From NCBI GenBank assembly GCA_964593905.1, contig CAZQLE010000224.1:1-5606 (forward strand): DNA of 5,606 nt, given 5' to 3'. A program made the translations under genes and the position numbers. Each line of letters starts with the position of its first letter. Positions within the stretch are counted from its first letter, which is position 1. This stretch comes from CAZQLE01 sp964593905 (GTDB lineage Bacteria > Chloroflexota > Anaerolineae > Anaerolineales > Anaerolineaceae). The notes below the pieces were generated by a model. It was given only the letters and a program-made list of their open reading frames with translations, ran no database searches and had not been told where the DNA came from. This document shows positions 4,745 to 5,606 of this stretch, piece by piece.

Positions 4745-5014
4745 TTAAGCCAGCAGTAAACCAATGACTCTGGAGAAGATAAAATCCATCACACCCAGAA
4801 GAACGCTCATTGCCACGACCACGATCAAAACAATTTTTGTCAGGCGATATGCATCTTCACGGGTTGGCCAGGTGACCTTGCGGAGCTCACCTAACGTCTC
4901 GCGCCACCATTTCTGAAAGAAGTTCTCTTTGCGTTCTTTAACTTCTTTCCTATCCTTGCGCTCAGTGACTTCCTTTTTATCTTTTTTCTCGACCTTTTCC
5001 AGTTTATCAGTCAC
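4745..5014 (-). CDS. secE: Preprotein translocase subunit SecE
   Basis: The 89-residue protein ends in the short bacterial SecE module. An amphipathic helix, FFQKWWRETLGELRKVTWPT (32-51), carries the signature LRKVTWPTREDA. It is followed by one membrane segment (about 60-88, LTKIVLIVVVAMSVLLGVMD onward). SecE clamps the SecY channel in the inner membrane for Sec-dependent export. Residues 4-30 are very rich in Lys and Glu and include an imperfect tandem repeat (DKKEVTERK then DRKEVKERK). The start chosen is GTG at 5014, with GAGGAG (5021-5026) 6 bases upstream. A TTG at 5062 would extend the protein by 16 residues across a perfect hairpin (5042-5060) and lacks a binding site. nusG follows 43 nt downstream. 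Confidence 0.94.
   Translation of the reverse strand: MTDKLEKVEKKDKKEVTERKDRKEVKERKENFFQKWWRETLGELRKVTWPTREDAYRLTKIVLIVVVAMSVLLGVMDFIFSRVIGLLLA
4928..4981 (-). repeat. Tandem 27-nt coding repeat in secE
   Basis: Codons 12-20 (4981-4955) and 21-29 (4954-4928) encode DKKEVTERK and DRKEVKERK, with 7 of 9 residues identical. Most DNA differences are synonymous, so the duplication is not recent or is held at protein level. It lengthens the charged cytoplasmic tail before the amphipathic helix. Confidence 0.6.
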
Positions 5015-5041
5015 GTGATGCTCCTCGCGGTTGGTCTTATG

Positions 5042-5060
5042 GACCGAAACAACTTCGGTC
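5042..5060 (-). other. Hairpin in the secE leader
   Basis: The arms 5042-5048 and 5054-5060 (GACCGAA/TTCGGTC) pair perfectly over 7 bp around a 5-base loop. The hairpin lies 15 bases upstream of the secE ribosome binding site. No T-run follows, so it is not a terminator. It may be an mRNA stability or processing element. Confidence 0.5.
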
Positions 5061-5083
5061 AAAACAACACCTTACGGCTAAAA

Positions 5084-5123
5084 CGCCGCCTCCGAAATCC
5101 TCCATCTGGAGGAGAGGACGGCG
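5084..5123 (-). other. Compound stem-loop between tRNA-Trp and secE
   Basis: An outer 7-bp stem (5117-5123 with 5084-5090, one G-U pair) encloses a perfect inner hairpin (5098-5103 with 5108-5113, TCCTCC/GGAGGA, loop of 4). It starts 15 bases after the tRNA 3' end and is followed on the minus strand by TTTT. It could be a cleavage site separating the tRNA from the secE-nusG mRNA, or a partial terminator. The inner arms resemble a Shine-Dalgarno/anti-Shine-Dalgarno pair, but no start codon follows nearby. Confidence 0.5.
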
Positions 5124-5138
5124 CTAACTTATTTCTTG

Positions 5139-5212
5139 CAGGCCAGGCGGGAATCGAACCCACAACCTCTTGTTTTGGAGACAAGCACTCTGCCTAATTG
5201 AGCTACTGGCCT
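5139..5212 (-). tRNA. trnW: tRNA-Trp (anticodon CCA)
   Basis: A complete 74-nt cloverleaf can be drawn on the minus strand. The acceptor stem is AGGCCAG/CTGGCCT, with discriminator G at 5139. The D-stem is GCTC/GAGT. The anticodon stem CTTGT/ACAAG carries the loop CTCCAAA, so the anticodon is CCA and reads UGG. The T-stem is GTGGG/CCCGC, with the loop TTCGATT. The G discriminator is typical of bacterial tRNA-Trp. The terminal CCA is not encoded (CAAG follows) and must be added by nucleotidyltransferase. It lies between rpmG and secE and is probably co-transcribed and released by RNase P and other nucleases. Confidence 0.97.
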
Positions 5213-5220
5213 AAGCTGTA

Positions 5221-5266
5221 CAGCGGGGAGCGGTCTGCTCCTATTCGGGCAACCCGCGCCCCGCTG
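5221..5266 (-). other. Branched stem structure between rpmG and tRNA-Trp
   Basis: The arms 5221-5228 and 5259-5266 (CAGCGGGG/CCCCGCTG) pair perfectly over 8 bp. They can enclose two small hairpins, GAGC/GCTC (5228-5231 with 5237-5240) and CGGG/CCCG (5246-5249 with 5253-5256). The first shares base 5228 with the outer stem. The structure ends 8 bases before the tRNA 5' end. It may direct processing of the mRNA-tRNA transcript. No T-run follows. Confidence 0.45.
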
Positions 5267-5280
5267 CACTGGCAATCAAT

Positions 5281-5451
5281 TTATTTGGTCTCGCGGTGCG
5301 GCGTATGCTTGCGGCAGCGTGAGCAGTACTTTTTCAATTCCATGCGGCCCGGGTCATTGCGGCGGTTCTTCTGCGAGGTGTAATTGCGTTCCTTGCATTC
5401 GGTGCATGCAAAAGTGACAACTGGGCGGATATCTTTCTTTTTAGATGCCAT
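5281..5451 (-). CDS. rpmG: Large ribosomal subunit protein bL33, zinc-binding form
   Basis: This is a 56-residue protein of family length, starting MASKKKDIRPVVTFACTECK and ending KKYCSRCRKHTPHRETK. Cys16, Cys19, Cys43 and Cys46 form two CxxC pairs that bind one zinc ion, so this is the C+ type. bL33 sits near the E site of the 50S subunit. The ATG at 5451 begins a conserved N-terminus. The upstream binding site is weak (GGGGT about 9 bases before), and a small hairpin (5465-5469 with 5474-5478) lies in the 36-nt gap after tuf. The order tuf-rpmG-tRNA-Trp-secE-nusG is common in bacteria and supports the call. C+ bL33 often has a zinc-free paralogue elsewhere; nothing here shows whether one exists. 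Confidence 0.95.
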   Translation of the reverse strand: MASKKKDIRPVVTFACTECKERNYTSQKNRRNDPGRMELKKYCSRCRKHTPHRETK

Positions 5452-5487
5452 AACTCTAACCCCAACCGCTCACGCGGTCGTCCTCTC

Positions 5488-5606
5488 TTAGTCCAGAATC
5501 TTGGTGATCACACCGGCGCCCACAGTCAGGCCGCCTTCGCGAATCGCGAACTTGGAACCCTGTTCCAGCGCCACATTGACGATCAGTTCAACTTCCATGT
5601 TCACAT
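5488..5606 (-). CDS. tuf: Elongation factor Tu, C-terminal end (gene continues beyond the window)
   Basis: The last 39 codons are present, ending at TAA 5490-5488. They read VNMEVELIVNVALEQGSKF, then AIREGGLTVGAGVITKILD. This is the end of EF-Tu domain 3, which helps hold aminoacyl-tRNA and contacts EF-Ts. EF-Tu delivers aminoacyl-tRNA to the ribosomal A site using GTP. The usual REGGRTVGAG motif has Leu in place of Arg. Because only the last tenth of the protein is present, its start, GTPase domain and promoter cannot be judged. It is the most upstream gene seen in this cluster. Confidence 0.95.
   Translation of the reverse strand, partial: VNMEVELIVNVALEQGSKFAIREGGLTVGAGVITKILD

Noticed and set aside
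5015..5062. TTG start for a longer SecE
   Set aside because: No binding site, and the added codons form a perfect hairpin; GTG 5014 has GAGGAG at good spacing.
5015..5197. 60-codon plus-strand frame across tRNA-Trp
   Set aside because: It reads through the complement of the tRNA gene; no support as a protein.
1..5606. Mobile element, CRISPR array, toxin-antitoxin or defence system
   Set aside because: No transposase, regularly spaced repeats or unexplained coding region was seen; nearly all sequence is assigned to conserved housekeeping genes and their controls.

Overview
The window is a conserved housekeeping segment of a bacterial chromosome. Most of it is one minus-strand translation, secretion and transcription gene cluster. 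Read in transcription order (high to low coordinates) this is: 3' end of tuf (EF-Tu), rpmG (bL33), a tRNA-Trp gene, secE, nusG, rplK (uL11), rplA (uL1), a second promoter with an L10-type leader RNA, rplJ (uL10) and rplL (bL12). The cluster ends at a strong hairpin terminator. Convergent to it, on the plus strand, lies lexA, the SOS repressor gene. The extreme left edge holds the C-terminal part of a DtxR/MntR-family metal-dependent regulator.

Taxonomy can only be inferred. The gene order is widespread, but the LexA sequence style (TSLVDYYLHQLENMGYIERD), its Firmicutes-type operator (GAAC-N4-GTTC), the moderate G+C and the absence of rpoB directly after rplL fit a Chloroflexota (Anaerolineae-like) bacterium best. 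This is a tentative reading by eye, without database comparison.

Layout: 1-379 DtxR-family fragment with an in-frame stop at 20-22; 405-448 perfect 20-bp inverted repeat, probably its terminator; 507-579 lexA promoter with an SOS box inside the -35/-10 spacer and a second, degenerate box 28 bp downstream; 580-1296 lexA; 1331-1360 lexA terminator; 1453-1495 terminator of the ribosomal operon, usable in both directions; 1511-1888 rplL; 1954-2490 rplJ; 2491-2735 rplJL promoter, L10 leader and attenuator; 2736-3455 rplA; 3510-3935 rplK; 4024-4701 nusG; 4745-5014 secE; 5139-5212 tRNA-Trp; 5281-5451 rpmG; 5488-5606 tuf (partial).

The products work together: uL11, uL1, uL10 and bL12 build the L1 and L12 stalks of the 50S subunit, on which EF-Tu acts. 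NusG links RNA polymerase to pausing, Rho or the ribosome, and SecE is the small subunit of the SecYEG channel. The most informative non-coding parts are the rplJL leader, where an antiterminator helix and a terminator hairpin can be drawn as mutually exclusive, and the tandem operator/-10 repeat upstream of lexA. I see no mobile element, CRISPR array or unknown defence-like system. The window looks ordinary in gene content, with interesting regulatory detail.
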